From: Mycolicibacterium thermoresistibile
GTDB lineage: Bacteria; Actinomycetota; Actinomycetes; Mycobacteriales; Mycobacteriaceae
Length of the DNA: 64,000 nt
Assembly: GCF_900187065.1 (NCBI RefSeq)
Contig: NZ_LT906483.1
Coordinates: 310,001-374,000, forward strand
Direction: 5' to 3'
Part shown: positions 1 through 9,007 of the stretch, in pieces
How the letters are laid out: each line of letters starts with the position of its first letter
How positions within the stretch are numbered: the stretch's first letter is position 1
Made by a program: the position numbers and the translations under genes
Notes under the pieces: model-generated
The model's input: only the letters and a program-made list of their open reading frames with translations
Database searches by the model: none
What the model was told of the DNA's origin: nothing

Positions 1-1400
1 GGGACACCCCCGACGACGACGGCAGACGGTTCACCAGAATGCTGCCGGCCGACACCCGCGCGGGCTGGTTCACCGATGTGCCCCCGAGCCTGGTGTCGTC
101 CTTCGACGGCGTGTCGGTCGAGGAGGTGGCGCGCCACGTCCCCTCTGCCCAGCCGGTGCAGGCGGGCATCTGCGAGAAGGTTGTGCAGGGGGCGCACAAC
201 GTTTTTCGCGGAGTGGCCGTCGGCGGTGGGTCGATGGTCAATGCCGCCATCGCGGCGGTCCCGACACCGGCCCAGTTGCGCGAGGCGTTTCCCGACATCG
301 ATGCGCAGGAGTTCCGGGACACCTATATCCGCCGGGCCCGCCGGCAGCTGCGGATCAGCTACCGCGACATGGACTGGTTCGAGCACACCCCGTACTTCCA
401 GTACGCCAGGGTCGGGCGGCGCTATGCCGAGGCTGCCGGCTACCGCGTCGATTACAACGGCAGCGCGTACTCGTTCGACTATCTGCGGCAGGAGGAGGCG
501 GGTACCGTTCCCCGGTCCGCGCTGGACTTCGAGCAGCAGTTCGGCAACAACCACGGCCGGTTCGGCAGCGTCGACCAGACCTACATCCACGCCGCCCTGG
601 CCACCGGCAACGTCACCCTGCGCCCGCTCACCGAGGTGACGGCGATCCGGCGGGAACCGTCCGGCGAATACGTGGTGTCGATCGGGGAGATCGACCGCTG
701 GGGCAACGAGGTCGATGTCGACGAAATCGGCTGTGACCGACTGTTTCTCAACGCCGGCGTACTGGGAACCGTCAAACTGTTGCTGCAGGCCCGGGACACC
801 GGGGCGCTGCCGGACCTCAATGACGAGGTCGGCCGCGGATACGGCAACAACGGCGACGTCATGGTGGCGCACCACCTGTCCCCGGCCGACCCGGCCGGTA
901 CCCAGCAGTCGCTGATGGGAATGATCAACGTCGACGGACGCGACGACCCGGACAATCCGGTGTACGCCAGCATCTTCTCGCTGCCGCTGCCGGTCGAGAC
1001 GTTCGCGCTGGGGTACTACGTGATGGTCAGGACCGACGACCGCGCCGACATCCGCTACGACCGGGCGACGGACTCCATCAGCATCGACTGGCCCGAGGAG
1101 TTCAACGACAACGTCAACGCCCGCGCGCGGCAGGTGTTCGACCGGATCACCGCGGCCAACGGCGTCGACTACCGCGACGACCTGTTCGGCGGCGAGGTCT
1201 TCGCCCCGAACACCGTCCACCCGATGGGCGGCTGCGTCCGGAACCGGGCCACCGACGGATTCGGCCGGGTGCTCGGTTACGACGGACTGTACGTCAACGA
1301 TGCGTCGTTGCTGCCCGGCTACCTGGGTTGCAACCCGTTCCTGACCATCACCGCGCTCGCCGAGCGCAACATCGAGGCGATCCTGGCGGGGCGGCGGTGA
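1..1400 (+). CDS. Cholesterol-oxidase-like GMC flavin oxidoreductase (5' truncated by window edge)
   Basis: The reading frame is open through the left edge (it enters at base 3), and the first ATG at 39 is internal, so the N-terminal FAD Rossmann motif lies outside the window. About 465 residues are visible. The sequence resembles the C-terminal part of the cholesterol oxidase/GMC family: a conserved GNNGDVM segment at about residues 266-272 counted from the ATG at 39, a VHPMGGC motif near the end that places the active-site His, and a closing segment PGYLGCNPFLTITALAERN that matches the FAD- and active-site-contacting end of cholesterol oxidases. Family members oxidise 3-hydroxysterols or other alcohols using FAD. 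The neighbouring SDR genes would fit steroid or alcohol metabolism, but the substrate cannot be read from sequence. It converges on an SDR gene 3 bp away. Confidence 0.85.
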   Translation, partial: DTPDDDGRRFTRMLPADTRAGWFTDVPPSLVSSFDGVSVEEVARHVPSAQPVQAGICEKVVQGAHNVFRGVAVGGGSMVNAAIAAVPTPAQLREAFPDIDAQEFRDTYIRRARRQLRISYRDMDWFEHTPYFQYARVGRRYAEAAGYRVDYNGSAYSFDYLRQEEAGTVPRSALDFEQQFGNNHGRFGSVDQTYIHAALATGNVTLRPLTEVTAIRREPSGEYVVSIGEIDRWGNEVDVDEIGCDRLFLNAGVLGTVKLLLQARDTGALPDLNDEVGRGYGNNGDVMVAHHLSPADPAGTQQSLMGMINVDGRDDPDNPVYASIFSLPLPVETFALGYYVMVRTDDRADIRYDRATDSISIDWPEEFNDNVNARARQVFDRITAANGVDYRDDLFGGEVFAPNTVHPMGGCVRNRATDGFGRVLGYDGLYVNDASLLPGYLGCNPFLTITALAERNIEAILAGRR

Positions 1401-1403
1401 CGA

Positions 1404-2201
1404 TCAGCTCCCCGCCAGCCGCTTGTTGAGGGCACGGGTCAACCAGGCGGGCGAGAAGCGCGATCCCAGCGCGAACGCCTTGGTCTGCGCTCCGACCGGA
1501 TAGTGCACCTGGCGGACCGTCCTGCGCAGCCGGGAGGGTTCGACCGCGGACACGATCACATCCGCCACGTCCTGCGCGGTCAACCGCACCCCCAGCGAGC
1601 GGGTGGTGCCGGTGTCGACGCCGGTGAGCATGGGGGTCTGCACGTACAGCGGCCAGATCGCCACCACCCGGATGCCGTACCGGCCCCATTCCAGGTCGAG
1701 CGCCTCGGTCAGCCCGCGGACGAAGAACTTGGTGGCGCTGTAGTTGGCCAGTTCGGGCTGGCCGTAGATGGCCGAGGCGGACGCCAGGTTGACGACCACC
1801 GAGTCCGGGGTGGCACGCAGGTGCGGGAAGGCGGCGTGCAACCCGTTGACGACACCCTTGGTGTTGACGTCGATCTCGGCGAAGTGCGCGCGCACGTCGA
1901 TGTCCTCGAACCGGCCGGCCTTGAGGATGCCGGCGTTGTTGACCATGACATCCAGCCGGTTGCCGGCCTGGGTGGCGAATTCACTGACCCGGGTGGCCAT
2001 CTCGTCGGTGTCGGTGACGTCGAGATGCCCGGTGTGCACCGTCGCACCGAGCCGGCCGATCTCCTCGGCCAACGTCCCCAGCCCGGCCTCGTCGATGTCG
2101 TAGGCGCCCACGGTGTAGCCCTTGCGGGCGAAGGTGAGCGCGGTGGCCCGGCCGATACCGGCCGCGGCGCCCGTGATGAAGATGGCCTTGTCGTTGCGCA
2201 T
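1404..2201 (-). CDS. Short-chain dehydrogenase/reductase (SDR)
   Basis: This 265-residue classical SDR has the cofactor-binding motif TGAAAGIG at residues 10-17, NNAG at the end of beta-4, an Asp (AYDID) after beta-2 that favours NAD(H), and the catalytic YSATK pair. The C-terminal tail is rich in basic and aromatic residues, as in mycobacterial SDRs that act on lipids or retinol-like substrates. The ATG at 2201 is preceded by a 19-bp sequence found again exactly at the ftsH start (7328-7346). An overlapping out-of-frame ATG lies 7 bp upstream. The gene is divergent from the membrane protein at 2275. Substrate unknown. Confidence 0.85.
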   Translation of the reverse strand: MRNDKAIFITGAAAGIGRATALTFARKGYTVGAYDIDEAGLGTLAEEIGRLGATVHTGHLDVTDTDEMATRVSEFATQAGNRLDVMVNNAGILKAGRFEDIDVRAHFAEIDVNTKGVVNGLHAAFPHLRATPDSVVVNLASASAIYGQPELANYSATKFFVRGLTEALDLEWGRYGIRVVAIWPLYVQTPMLTGVDTGTTRSLGVRLTAQDVADVIVSAVEPSRLRRTVRQVHYPVGAQTKAFALGSRFSPAWLTRALNKRLAGS

Positions 2202-2237
2202 ACGCCATGATCACCCGAACGCGGGCTTCTCAAACAC
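2199..2237 (-). promoter_or_regulatory. Duplicated start-region element, copy 1
   Basis: Bases 2199-2217 (plus strand catacgccatgatcacccg) are identical to 7328-7346. In both places the block includes the start codon of a minus-strand gene, and caaacac follows 13-14 bp further upstream (2231-2237 and 7361-7367). The function is unknown. A shared upstream regulatory or translation-initiation signal is inferred. Confidence 0.4.
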
Positions 2238-2274
2238 CGATTGCGCGACGGGTTCGCGCCGCACAATCGATCCC

Positions 2275-2778
2275 ATGACCCAGACCGCGCCGGACTTCGA
2301 CCTCGACACGGCCGCCAGCCGGGGCTCGGCCTTCGTCTACGGCAACATCCTGGTGCTCGCCGCGCTGATCGCGCTCACCCCGGAGCAGGTCGCCGACCCG
2401 ACCGCGGTGGCGATCGTGCTGGGCACCGGGCTGTCCACCTTCGTGGCCCATCTGGTGGGTGAGGTGGTCGGCGACCAGATCCGCGAGGGCAAGGAGCCGT
2501 CGCGGGCCCGGCTGCGCAGACATGTGCGCAATTCGGCGCCGATCGCCTCGTCGGCGTCGATCCCGGCCGTGTTGCTCGCCGCCGGCTGGCTGGGCTGGCT
2601 GCCGGCGGTGTGGGCGCTGGCGGCGGCGCAGACCGTCACGATCGGGCGGGTCGGATTCCTCGGCGCGGTGATCGGCCACTACCACGGTGAACGGTCCGTG
2701 CGCGCGATCGTCTCCGGGGTGGTGCTGGCGCTGTTGTGCGCGGTGGCGGCCGCCCTGAAATGGCTGCTGACGCACTGA
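2275..2778 (+). CDS. Conserved multi-pass membrane protein of unknown function
   Basis: This 167-residue protein starts at ATG 2275. The upstream frame is open, but the conserved-looking protein begins here. About four hydrophobic segments are visible: FVYGNILVLAALIAL, a segment around TAVAIVLGTGLSTFVAHLVG, a pair around AVLLAAGWLGWLPAVWALAA, and a C-terminal helix ending in KWLLTH. A basic loop (REGKEPSRARLRRHVR) follows the second segment and is probably cytoplasmic. I do not recognise the family. It is divergent from the SDR at 2201 and convergent with the DUF899 gene. Confidence 0.7.
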   Translation: MTQTAPDFDLDTAASRGSAFVYGNILVLAALIALTPEQVADPTAVAIVLGTGLSTFVAHLVGEVVGDQIREGKEPSRARLRRHVRNSAPIASSASIPAVLLAAGWLGWLPAVWALAAAQTVTIGRVGFLGAVIGHYHGERSVRAIVSGVVLALLCAVAAALKWLLTH

Positions 2779-2787
2779 GCCGGCCCG

Positions 2788-3516
2788 CTACCGCGGGGCG
2801 GGCCCGTACCAGCGGGCGATGTCGGGGGAGTCCGGCCAGCCCGAATACGTCGGCCACCGCGGCCAGCCGTCCGGCGAGTCCTGCCACTCCTCCTGACGGC
2901 CCCACGGCAGGATGTCGAGCAGCGCGAAGACGTGGCTGAGCTGCTCGGTGCCGCGGCCGTCGGTGTGCCAGGTGCGGAACACCGCGTCGGTGCCGTCGGC
3001 GGCGGTGGCGCGCAGGAAGACGTTCACCGCGAACCCGCCGCCGGGCGGGGCGTCCACATCGGCGCCGAACGGGCTGTCCGCCGAGGAGTACCACGCCATC
3101 CGGTTGCCGACCTTCTCGCGGTAGGCCAACGCCTCGTCGATCGGGCCGTTGGTGACGACGACGAACCGGGCGTCGTAGTTGTCCAGGAACTCCAACCGGG
3201 TGAACTGGGAGGTGAACCAGGTGCACCCGCCGCACTGCCATTCCGCGCCGTCGGCCCACATGTGGTGGTAGGCGATCAACTGGGACCGGCCGGCGAACAC
3301 CTCGGCGAGCCGGACCGGGCCCTCGGCGCCGACCAGGGTGTAGTCGGGCATCCGCACCATCGGCAGCCGGCGACGCTGCGCGGCGATCGCATCCAGCTCC
3401 CGGGTCACGGCCTTCTCCCGGCGGCGCAGATCGGCCAGCGCCGCCCGCCAGGTCCGGTCGTCCACCTCCGGCGGCAGGGCGGTGGGGGTGGCGGGGATGT
3501 CGGCGTCGGTGGTCAT
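2788..3516 (-). CDS. DUF899 family thioredoxin-fold protein
   Basis: This 242-residue protein has the features of the DUF899 (thioredoxin-like) family: an N-terminal helical region with an LRRREK repeat, a Trp-rich core with YHHMW, a CGGCTWF motif in the position of a thioredoxin CXXC (Cys95 and Cys98), and a C-terminal block ending PDIARWYGP. The biochemical role is unproven; relatives are often annotated as dithiol-disulfide isomerase-like. The start ATG 3516 has an AGAGGA ribosome-binding sequence 7 bp upstream. It is divergent from the SDR at 3609. Confidence 0.8.
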   Translation of the reverse strand: MTTDADIPATPTALPPEVDDRTWRAALADLRRREKAVTRELDAIAAQRRRLPMVRMPDYTLVGAEGPVRLAEVFAGRSQLIAYHHMWADGAEWQCGGCTWFTSQFTRLEFLDNYDARFVVVTNGPIDEALAYREKVGNRMAWYSSADSPFGADVDAPPGGGFAVNVFLRATAADGTDAVFRTWHTDGRGTEQLSHVFALLDILPWGRQEEWQDSPDGWPRWPTYSGWPDSPDIARWYGPAPR

Positions 3517-3536
3517 GTCGCGTCCTCTCGACGGTT

Positions 3537-3565
3537 CCGGGTCGATCTCGTCGATACCGACCCGG
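3537..3565. promoter_or_regulatory. Inverted repeat between divergent DUF899 and SDR genes
   Basis: The arms ccgggtcg (3537-3544) and cgacccgg (3558-3565) are perfect inverted copies separated by 13 bp. The site lies upstream of both divergent genes, so a regulator-binding site is possible. Eight-base GC-rich arms also arise by chance in this genome, so support is weak. Confidence 0.25.
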
Positions 3566-3596
3566 TGCGGTCGCGAAACTCATCGCCGACGCGCCG

Positions 3597-3602
3597 TACC
3601 CT
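3597..3602 (+). promoter_or_regulatory. -10 hexamer, predicted leaderless start of SDR
   Basis: TACCCT matches TANNNT and lies 6 bp before GTG 3609, the spacing expected when transcription begins at the start codon. Confidence 0.45.
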
Positions 3603-3608
3603 CATCGC

Positions 3609-4412
3609 GTGACTTCCGAAGCTCCCGTCGCCGTCGTCACCGGTGCCAGCCGCGGCGCCGGGCGCGGTATCGCCCGGGCGCTGCTGAGCCGCGGATGGCG
3701 GGTGTACGGCACCGGCCGGACGGTGACCGACGCCGACGGTGTGATCCCCGCGCCGCTCGACCATGCCGACGACTCCGCGGTGGCGGCCCTGTTCGACCGG
3801 GTGGCGGCCGAATGCGGACGGCTCGACCTGCTGGTCAACAACGCCGCCGCGGTGCATCCCGCGTTGACCGATCCGCGACCGTTCTGGCAGAAGAGCGTCG
3901 AGCTCGCCGACATCCTCGACATCGGGCTGCGGTCGGCCTATGTCGCGGCGTATCACGCGGCGCCGTTGCTGCTGGCCGCGGACCGCGCGCTGATCGCGTT
4001 CACCTCCTCACCCGGATCGGTGTGCTACATGCACGGACCGGCCTACGGCGCGCAGAAGGCCGGGATCGACAAGATGGCGGCCGACATGGCGGTCGACTTC
4101 CGCGGCACCCCGGTGTGCACGGTGTCGATCTGGATGGGGATCCTGCTCACCGAGCAGATGCGGCGCGCCTTCACCGGTCGGCCCGACGCACTGGCCGCGA
4201 TGGCCGAGCACGCCGAGACCCCGGAGTTCACCGGTCACATTCTCGATGCGCTGTACCGGGACCCGCAGCTGGAGCAGCTCAGCGGGCACACGCTGATCGG
4301 CGCGGAGTTGGCCGAGCGGTACAACATCACCGACGAGGGGGGACGCCGGCCGCCGTCGCACCGGGCGATGCTGGGCGATCCGCGCCCGCCCAGCGATGTG
4401 GTGGTGCGCTGA
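3609..4412 (+). CDS. Short-chain dehydrogenase/reductase (SDR)
   Basis: This 267-residue SDR has TGASRGAG at residues 11-18, an Arg-containing loop after beta-2 (GTGRT) that favours NADP(H), NNAA in place of NNAG, and the catalytic pair in YGAQK. The start is GTG 3609, supported by a -10 hexamer placed for a leaderless mRNA. The tail after the Rossmann core (AELAERYNITDEGG onward) resembles the longer DHRS1-type SDRs. The next SDR follows in the same direction 85 bp downstream of its stop, so co-transcription is possible. Substrate unknown. Confidence 0.82.
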   Translation: MTSEAPVAVVTGASRGAGRGIARALLSRGWRVYGTGRTVTDADGVIPAPLDHADDSAVAALFDRVAAECGRLDLLVNNAAAVHPALTDPRPFWQKSVELADILDIGLRSAYVAAYHAAPLLLAADRALIAFTSSPGSVCYMHGPAYGAQKAGIDKMAADMAVDFRGTPVCTVSIWMGILLTEQMRRAFTGRPDALAAMAEHAETPEFTGHILDALYRDPQLEQLSGHTLIGAELAERYNITDEGGRRPPSHRAMLGDPRPPSDVVVR

Positions 4413-4497
4413 CGGTAGTCTCGTTGACTTCGCACCGAGTCGGGTGCACACGCGCCGGCGGCGCTGACGCACAGTGAACGCGAGAAGCGGAGGACAA

Positions 4498-5355
4498 GTG
4501 GGAACGTACGCGGTCACCGGGTCGGCTTCCGGGATGGGGCGGGCAGCGGCGGAGAAGTTGCGGGCCGCCGGGCACCGGGTCATCGGGGTGGACCTGAAGG
4601 ACGCCGAGGTGGTGGCGGATCTGTCCACGCCGGCCGGTCGGGCCGCGGCCGCGGATCAGGTGCTGGCCGCCGCCGAGAGCCGACTCGACGGGGCGGTGCT
4701 GGCCGCCGGGCTCGGCCCTCGCCCGGGCCGGGACAGTGCCCGGATGATCGTGCAGGTCAACTACTTCGGGGTGGTCGAGCTGCTGCAGAGCTGGCGTCCC
4801 GCGCTGGCCGCCGCCGGCAACGCGAAGGTGGTGGTGATCGGTTCGAACTCCACCACGACGATCCCGATGGTGCCGCGGCGGGCGGTGTCGCGGCTGCTGG
4901 CCGACGACCCGGAGCAGGCGGTGCGGGTGTTGCGGCGGTACGGTCCGGCCGCACCGTCGATGGCGTACGGCGCGTCGAAGATCGCGGTGAGCCGGTGGGT
5001 GCGGCGCAACGCGGTCACCCGGGCGTGGGCGCAGGCCGGCATCCGGCTCAACGCGCTGGCACCCGGCGCGGTCATGACCCCGCTGCTGCAGCAGCAGCTC
5101 GCCACCCCCCAGGAGGCGCGGGCGATCAAGGCGTTCCCGGTGCCGGTCGGCGGGTTCGGCGACCCGGACCAGATGGCCGACTGGATGCTGTTCATGCTGT
5201 CGGATGCGGCCGACTTCCTCTGCGGCAGCGTCGTCTTCGTGGACGGCGGGTCGGACGCCTACTTCCGCGCCGACGACTGGCCGCGGCCGGTCCCGGCCCG
5301 CGGGCTCATCGGTTACCTGTGGCGGATGCGGCGGTTCCGAGCCCGGCGGCGGTGA
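4498..5355 (+). CDS. SDR family oxidoreductase, 3-alpha-hydroxysteroid-dehydrogenase-like
   Basis: From GTG 4498 the protein has 285 residues. This start is chosen because GGAGG lies 4 bp upstream; a GTG at 4474 would add eight residues. The cofactor motif is TGSASGMG and the catalytic pair is in YGASK, with a long insertion before it (about residues 120-155). The order of motifs, the VDGGSD segment and the long pre-catalytic insertion recall bacterial 3-alpha-hydroxysteroid dehydrogenase/carbonyl reductases. With the cholesterol-oxidase-like enzyme nearby, a steroid or alcohol substrate is plausible but inferred. Its 3' end overlaps the ftsH 3' end by 50 bp, tail to tail. Confidence 0.78.
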   Translation: MGTYAVTGSASGMGRAAAEKLRAAGHRVIGVDLKDAEVVADLSTPAGRAAAADQVLAAAESRLDGAVLAAGLGPRPGRDSARMIVQVNYFGVVELLQSWRPALAAAGNAKVVVIGSNSTTTIPMVPRRAVSRLLADDPEQAVRVLRRYGPAAPSMAYGASKIAVSRWVRRNAVTRAWAQAGIRLNALAPGAVMTPLLQQQLATPQEARAIKAFPVPVGGFGDPDQMADWMLFMLSDAADFLCGSVVFVDGGSDAYFRADDWPRPVPARGLIGYLWRMRRFRARRR

Positions 5356-7330
5356 CCGGCGCGAGTCCGGCTGCGGCGTACACCTGGTGCTCGTCGAGCG
5401 TTTCGTGCTCGAGCAGTTCGGCGACGATGTTGTCGAGGCGGTCGCGGTTCTCCCGCAACAGTTTCCGCGCCTCGGCGTAACACTCGTCGATCAGCCGGCG
5501 CACCTCCTCGTCGACGGCGGAGAGCATGTCGTCGGAGACGCCGGCCATCCGGGGGTCGCCCTCTTTCGGCAGCACCGACACCGGGCCGACCCGCTCCGAC
5601 ATGCCCCAGCGGCCGATCATGTTGCGGGCGATGCCGGTCGCGGTCTCCAGGTCGCTCTCCGACCCGGTGGTCACCACGCCGAAGACCTCCTCCTCGGCGG
5701 CCATCCCGCCCAGGGCGCCGATGATGCGGCCGCGCAGATACTCCGCGGTGTAGCCGTAGCGGTCCTCCTCCGGGGTGGACAGGGTGACCCCGAGCGCGTG
5801 ACCGCGCGGAATGATCGACACCTTGCGCACCGGATCCGCTCCGGGCTGCAGCATGCCGAGCAGCGCGTGGCCGGCTTCGTGGTAGGCGGTGCGGCGCCGA
5901 TCCTCTTCCGGCAGCACCAGATTGCGGGCGGTTCCCAGCTGGATCTTCTCCAGCGCCTCGCTGAAGATGCGGTTGGTCACCTGCGGCTGCCCGGTGCGCG
6001 CCGCGGTGAGCGCGGCCTCGTTGACCAGGTTCGCCAGGTCCGCGCCCGTCATCCCGGGGGTCATCGCGGCGATCTGGTCCAGGTCCACCTCGTCGGCCAA
6101 CGGCACCTTGCGGGTGTGCACCCGCAGAATGTCGGCGCGGCCCTTGCGGTCCGGGGGGTTGACGGCGATGGTGCGGTCGAACCGGCCGGCCCGGGTGAGC
6201 GCCGGGTCGAGGATGTCCGGACGGTTGGTGGCGGCCAGCACCACCACCCCCTCGGAGCCGCTGAACCCGTCCATCTCGGTGAGCACCTGGTTGAGGGTCT
6301 GTTCCCGTTCGTCGTGCCCGCCGATGGTGGCGCCGGCGCTGCGGGCGCGGCCGATGGTGTCGATCTCGTCGATGAAGATGATCGACGGCGCGACCTTGCG
6401 GGCCTCCTGGAACAGTTCCCGGACCCGGTTGGCGCCGACACCGACGATCATCTCGATGAACTCCGACCCGCTGGCGGAGAAGAACGGCACGTTGGCTTCG
6501 CCGGCGGTGGCCCGGGCCAGCAGCGTCTTGCCGGTGCCCGGCGGACCGGTGAGCAGCACCCCCTTGGGGGCGCGGGCGCCGAGCTTGCGGTACTTCTCCG
6601 GGTTGCGCAGATAGTCGACGATCTCGCTGATCTCGGCCTTCACCTCGTCGATACCGGCGACGTCGGCGAACGTGGTGCGCACCGACTCCGGGTCGACGGG
6701 TTTCTTCTTCTCGCCGCCGAGCCCGAACAGTCCGCCGCCCATTCCGGTCATGGCCCGCTGGCTGCGTTTGAACAGCCAGTACCAGAAGCCGAACAGCAGC
6801 AGGATCGGCAGCATCGAGATCAGCAGGTTCACCCAGATGCCGCGTTCCTCGGTCAGCGGTTCGGCCGAGACGGTGGCGCCGCCGGCCTCCAGCGCGGCCA
6901 GCAGGTCGTCCTGGGCGAACGTCGGGCGTTCGGTGGTGAACTTCTGATAGGTCTGTGGACCGTCTTCCGAGGACTCCTGCCCGGGAATCGGGCGGGCTTC
7001 GCGCAGCGTGCCCTGGATGGTCTCGCCGCGGGAGAACACCTCGGACACGTTGCGCTCCGCGACCTGGGTGGTGAACTCGGTGTAGGGGATCTGGGTCGGG
7101 CCGCCGAGGTTGTCCTGGAACGACAACATCGCGAACACGATCAGATACCCGAGTCCGAGGTAGATCAGGATGCGCCACCACGGCGGGCGGGGTGGTCGTC
7201 CGTCCGCGGCGTCGTCGGAGGCGGGCAACCCCTCGGTGCGCCACGGCTTCGGCTCCGGTTTCGCCCCCGGTCTCGGTGACGCCTGGTCGAGGGTGTCAGC
7301 GGACCGGGCGGAGTCCCTGCTCTTGGCCAT
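5306..7330 (-). CDS. ftsH: FtsH-type membrane-anchored AAA+ zinc metalloprotease
   Basis: This 674-residue protein has the full FtsH layout: TM helix 1 at about residues 53-71, an extracytoplasmic domain, TM helix 2 at about 167-186, an AAA+ module with Walker A GPPGTGKT (about 262) and Walker B IIFIDEID, a second region of homology ending AGRFD, the zinc-binding HEAGH (about 482) and a downstream Asp in ESDLETAT. FtsH degrades misfolded or regulatory membrane and cytosolic proteins using ATP. The N-terminal extension of about 50 residues, rich in Pro and charges, and the extracytoplasmic domain differ from what I remember of the housekeeping mycobacterial FtsH (about 760 residues), so this may be a second paralogue. 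The start region carries the duplicated 19-bp element. Confidence 0.92.
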   Translation of the reverse strand: MAKSRDSARSADTLDQASPRPGAKPEPKPWRTEGLPASDDAADGRPPRPPWWRILIYLGLGYLIVFAMLSFQDNLGGPTQIPYTEFTTQVAERNVSEVFSRGETIQGTLREARPIPGQESSEDGPQTYQKFTTERPTFAQDDLLAALEAGGATVSAEPLTEERGIWVNLLISMLPILLLFGFWYWLFKRSQRAMTGMGGGLFGLGGEKKKPVDPESVRTTFADVAGIDEVKAEISEIVDYLRNPEKYRKLGARAPKGVLLTGPPGTGKTLLARATAGEANVPFFSASGSEFIEMIVGVGANRVRELFQEARKVAPSIIFIDEIDTIGRARSAGATIGGHDEREQTLNQVLTEMDGFSGSEGVVVLAATNRPDILDPALTRAGRFDRTIAVNPPDRKGRADILRVHTRKVPLADEVDLDQIAAMTPGMTGADLANLVNEAALTAARTGQPQVTNRIFSEALEKIQLGTARNLVLPEEDRRRTAYHEAGHALLGMLQPGADPVRKVSIIPRGHALGVTLSTPEEDRYGYTAEYLRGRIIGALGGMAAEEEVFGVVTTGSESDLETATGIARNMIGRWGMSERVGPVSVLPKEGDPRMAGVSDDMLSAVDEEVRRLIDECYAEARKLLRENRDRLDNIVAELLEHETLDEHQVYAAAGLAPVTAAGLGTAASATGNR

Positions 7331-7367
7331 ACGCCATGATCACCCGTCGCGGCGGTGTTGCAAACAC
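7328..7367 (-). promoter_or_regulatory. Duplicated start-region element, copy 2
   Basis: This is the partner of 2199-2237. Bases 7328-7346 are identical to 2199-2217, with caaacac at 7361-7367. An out-of-frame ATG 7 bp before the ftsH start opens a 13-codon frame that ends within the gene. Confidence 0.4.
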
Positions 7368-7469
7368 CCGGCACCGCCCGCGTATGTCGCTTCCCCTGTC
7401 AGACCGGTCGCCGCCCGGTAGGGTGAGCGCTGTTCCGGGGGAGGGCGAGCCGGCCGGCCTCTGGTCAGC

Positions 7470-8468
7470 GTGAGCGACGACACGATGGTGGCTACGGCGG
7501 AGCGACAGGGACCGATCACCCGGTCCCGTACCGAGTTGACCGACCCGAGTGAGGTCGGCGACTTCCTCGAGGCTGTCTACGGGGTCCGGGTCTCCCGGGT
7601 CCGGCCGCCGCGCTCCCACGACGGGCCGCTGCTGACCCATGTGCGCGCCGACGCCGGATCGTTCATCGTGGACCGGCTGCACATCGCCGGCGAGCTGCAC
7701 ACCACCGCCGATCCGATCCACAAGGTGGTGACGTTGTGGCCGACGAGCGGGCGGGTGGTGGGCCGGTGCGCGGGTCTGGAGGGCCGCGCCGGAGCCGGTG
7801 AGATCATCCTGTCCGGCCAACCGGATCTGGTCAGGCAGACGCACTGCGACGATCTGGCCGCGACGGTCATCCTGCTCGACCCGGCGTTGGTGGCCCACGT
7901 CGCCTCCGGTTCCGCCGGCGACGACGCGGCCGCGGCCATCCGGTTCGCCAGTCTGCGGCCGGCCGTCGGCGCCACCCGGTTGTGGCAGGACACCGTGCGC
8001 TATGTGCGAGACCATGTGCTCGTCGACGACACCCGGGCCACACCGCTGGTGGTGGGGCAGGCCGCCCGGCTGCTCGCCGCGGTCACCGCGTCGGCGTTTC
8101 CCAACAGCGCCGCCGAGCCGGCCGGTCAGACGGTCAACGGTCAGCGCCCGCCCCTGCTGCGGCGGGCGCTGGACTACATCGACGCGAATGCGGCGGCCGA
8201 TATCTCGCTGGCCGACATCGCCGCCGCGGTGCACGTCACCCCGCGGGCGCTGCAGTACATGTTCCGCCGCCATCTGCAGACCACACCCCTGCAGTACCTG
8301 CGGCGGATCCGGCTGCACCGGGCCCATCATGATCTGCTCGCCCAGACCCCGGCCAGCGACACCGTGGGGGCGATCGCCGCGCGGTGGGGCTTCGCGCACG
8401 CCGGACGGTTCGCGATGCAGTACCGGCAGACCTACGGTCGCAGCCCGCATCAGACCCTGCGCGGCTGA
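7470..8468 (+). CDS. AraC family transcriptional regulator
   Basis: This 332-residue protein has a C-terminal AraC DNA-binding domain (about residues 242-332). Two helix-turn-helix units are visible: the first in SLADIAAAVHVTPRALQYMFRR, split by the usual LRRIRLHRAH linker helix, and the second around VGAIAARWGFAHAGRFAMQYR, followed by the typical YGRSPHQTLR end. The N-terminal 230 residues form an AraC-type ligand-binding region that I cannot match to a named effector. GTG 7470 is used; ATG 7485 is an alternative. A TAGGGT -10-like hexamer lies at 7419-7424, giving a short leader. It may regulate ftsH (divergent) or the STAS gene, but there is no direct evidence. Confidence 0.88.
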   Translation: MSDDTMVATAERQGPITRSRTELTDPSEVGDFLEAVYGVRVSRVRPPRSHDGPLLTHVRADAGSFIVDRLHIAGELHTTADPIHKVVTLWPTSGRVVGRCAGLEGRAGAGEIILSGQPDLVRQTHCDDLAATVILLDPALVAHVASGSAGDDAAAAIRFASLRPAVGATRLWQDTVRYVRDHVLVDDTRATPLVVGQAARLLAAVTASAFPNSAAEPAGQTVNGQRPPLLRRALDYIDANAAADISLADIAAAVHVTPRALQYMFRRHLQTTPLQYLRRIRLHRAHHDLLAQTPASDTVGAIAARWGFAHAGRFAMQYRQTYGRSPHQTLRG

Positions 8469-8491
8469 CCGGATCTCGCTGCTCCGGGGGC

Positions 8492-9007
8492 TCAGCAGGG
8501 CATCACGGGCTCGAGGTGGCGCAGCGCCTCGACACCCGATCCGGCCAGCGGCAACGGGATCTCGGGCATCGCCCGCAGAAACGGCCGCATCGCCGCGCCG
8601 TACACGATCGCCCACGGGGCTCTGCCGGTCTGCCGTTCCGCGTCGAGCGTCAACAGCGCCCGGAAACCGGCGACGCTCAGGAAGCTCAACTCACTGATGT
8701 CCAGCACCACCGGATGGGCGGGTGGGGTGAGGGCGCCGACCCGGCCGGAACCGGCGACCGGCTGGGAGATACAGTGCGCCGCCACCAGCGGGCGCAGCGT
8801 GTCGACCACCAGTTCGGCGTTGGCCGCGTCGATCTCGCCGCGCAGGGTGAGGACGGTGGCCACGTCGCCGTGATGCACCGCGACCCATGCGCCCCCGCAT
8901 GCGAGGAACGGCGAATAGAACCGACCCTGCACCGCAATCACCCCGGAAGACGTCGCCGGTATCCCGTGCAGACCCCTCACCTGCGGATTCGGTGGACGAC
9001 GTCGCAT
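8492..9007 (-). CDS. STAS-domain protein, anti-anti-sigma factor-like
   Basis: This 171-residue protein starts at ATG 9007, where the STAS-like sequence begins; the open frame extends further upstream without family similarity. The core reads as a STAS domain: beta strand VATVLTLRGEID, then helix NAELVVDTLRPLV, then VVLDISELSFLSVAGFRAL, where the Ser of FLSVAG sits where anti-anti-sigma factors are phosphorylated. Such proteins bind anti-sigma kinases to release stress sigma factors. No kinase or sigma gene is adjacent, so the partner is unknown. It converges with the AraC gene 23 bp away. Confidence 0.75.
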   Translation of the reverse strand: MRRRPPNPQVRGLHGIPATSSGVIAVQGRFYSPFLACGGAWVAVHHGDVATVLTLRGEIDAANAELVVDTLRPLVAAHCISQPVAGSGRVGALTPPAHPVVLDISELSFLSVAGFRALLTLDAERQTGRAPWAIVYGAAMRPFLRAMPEIPLPLAGSGVEALRHLEPVMPC

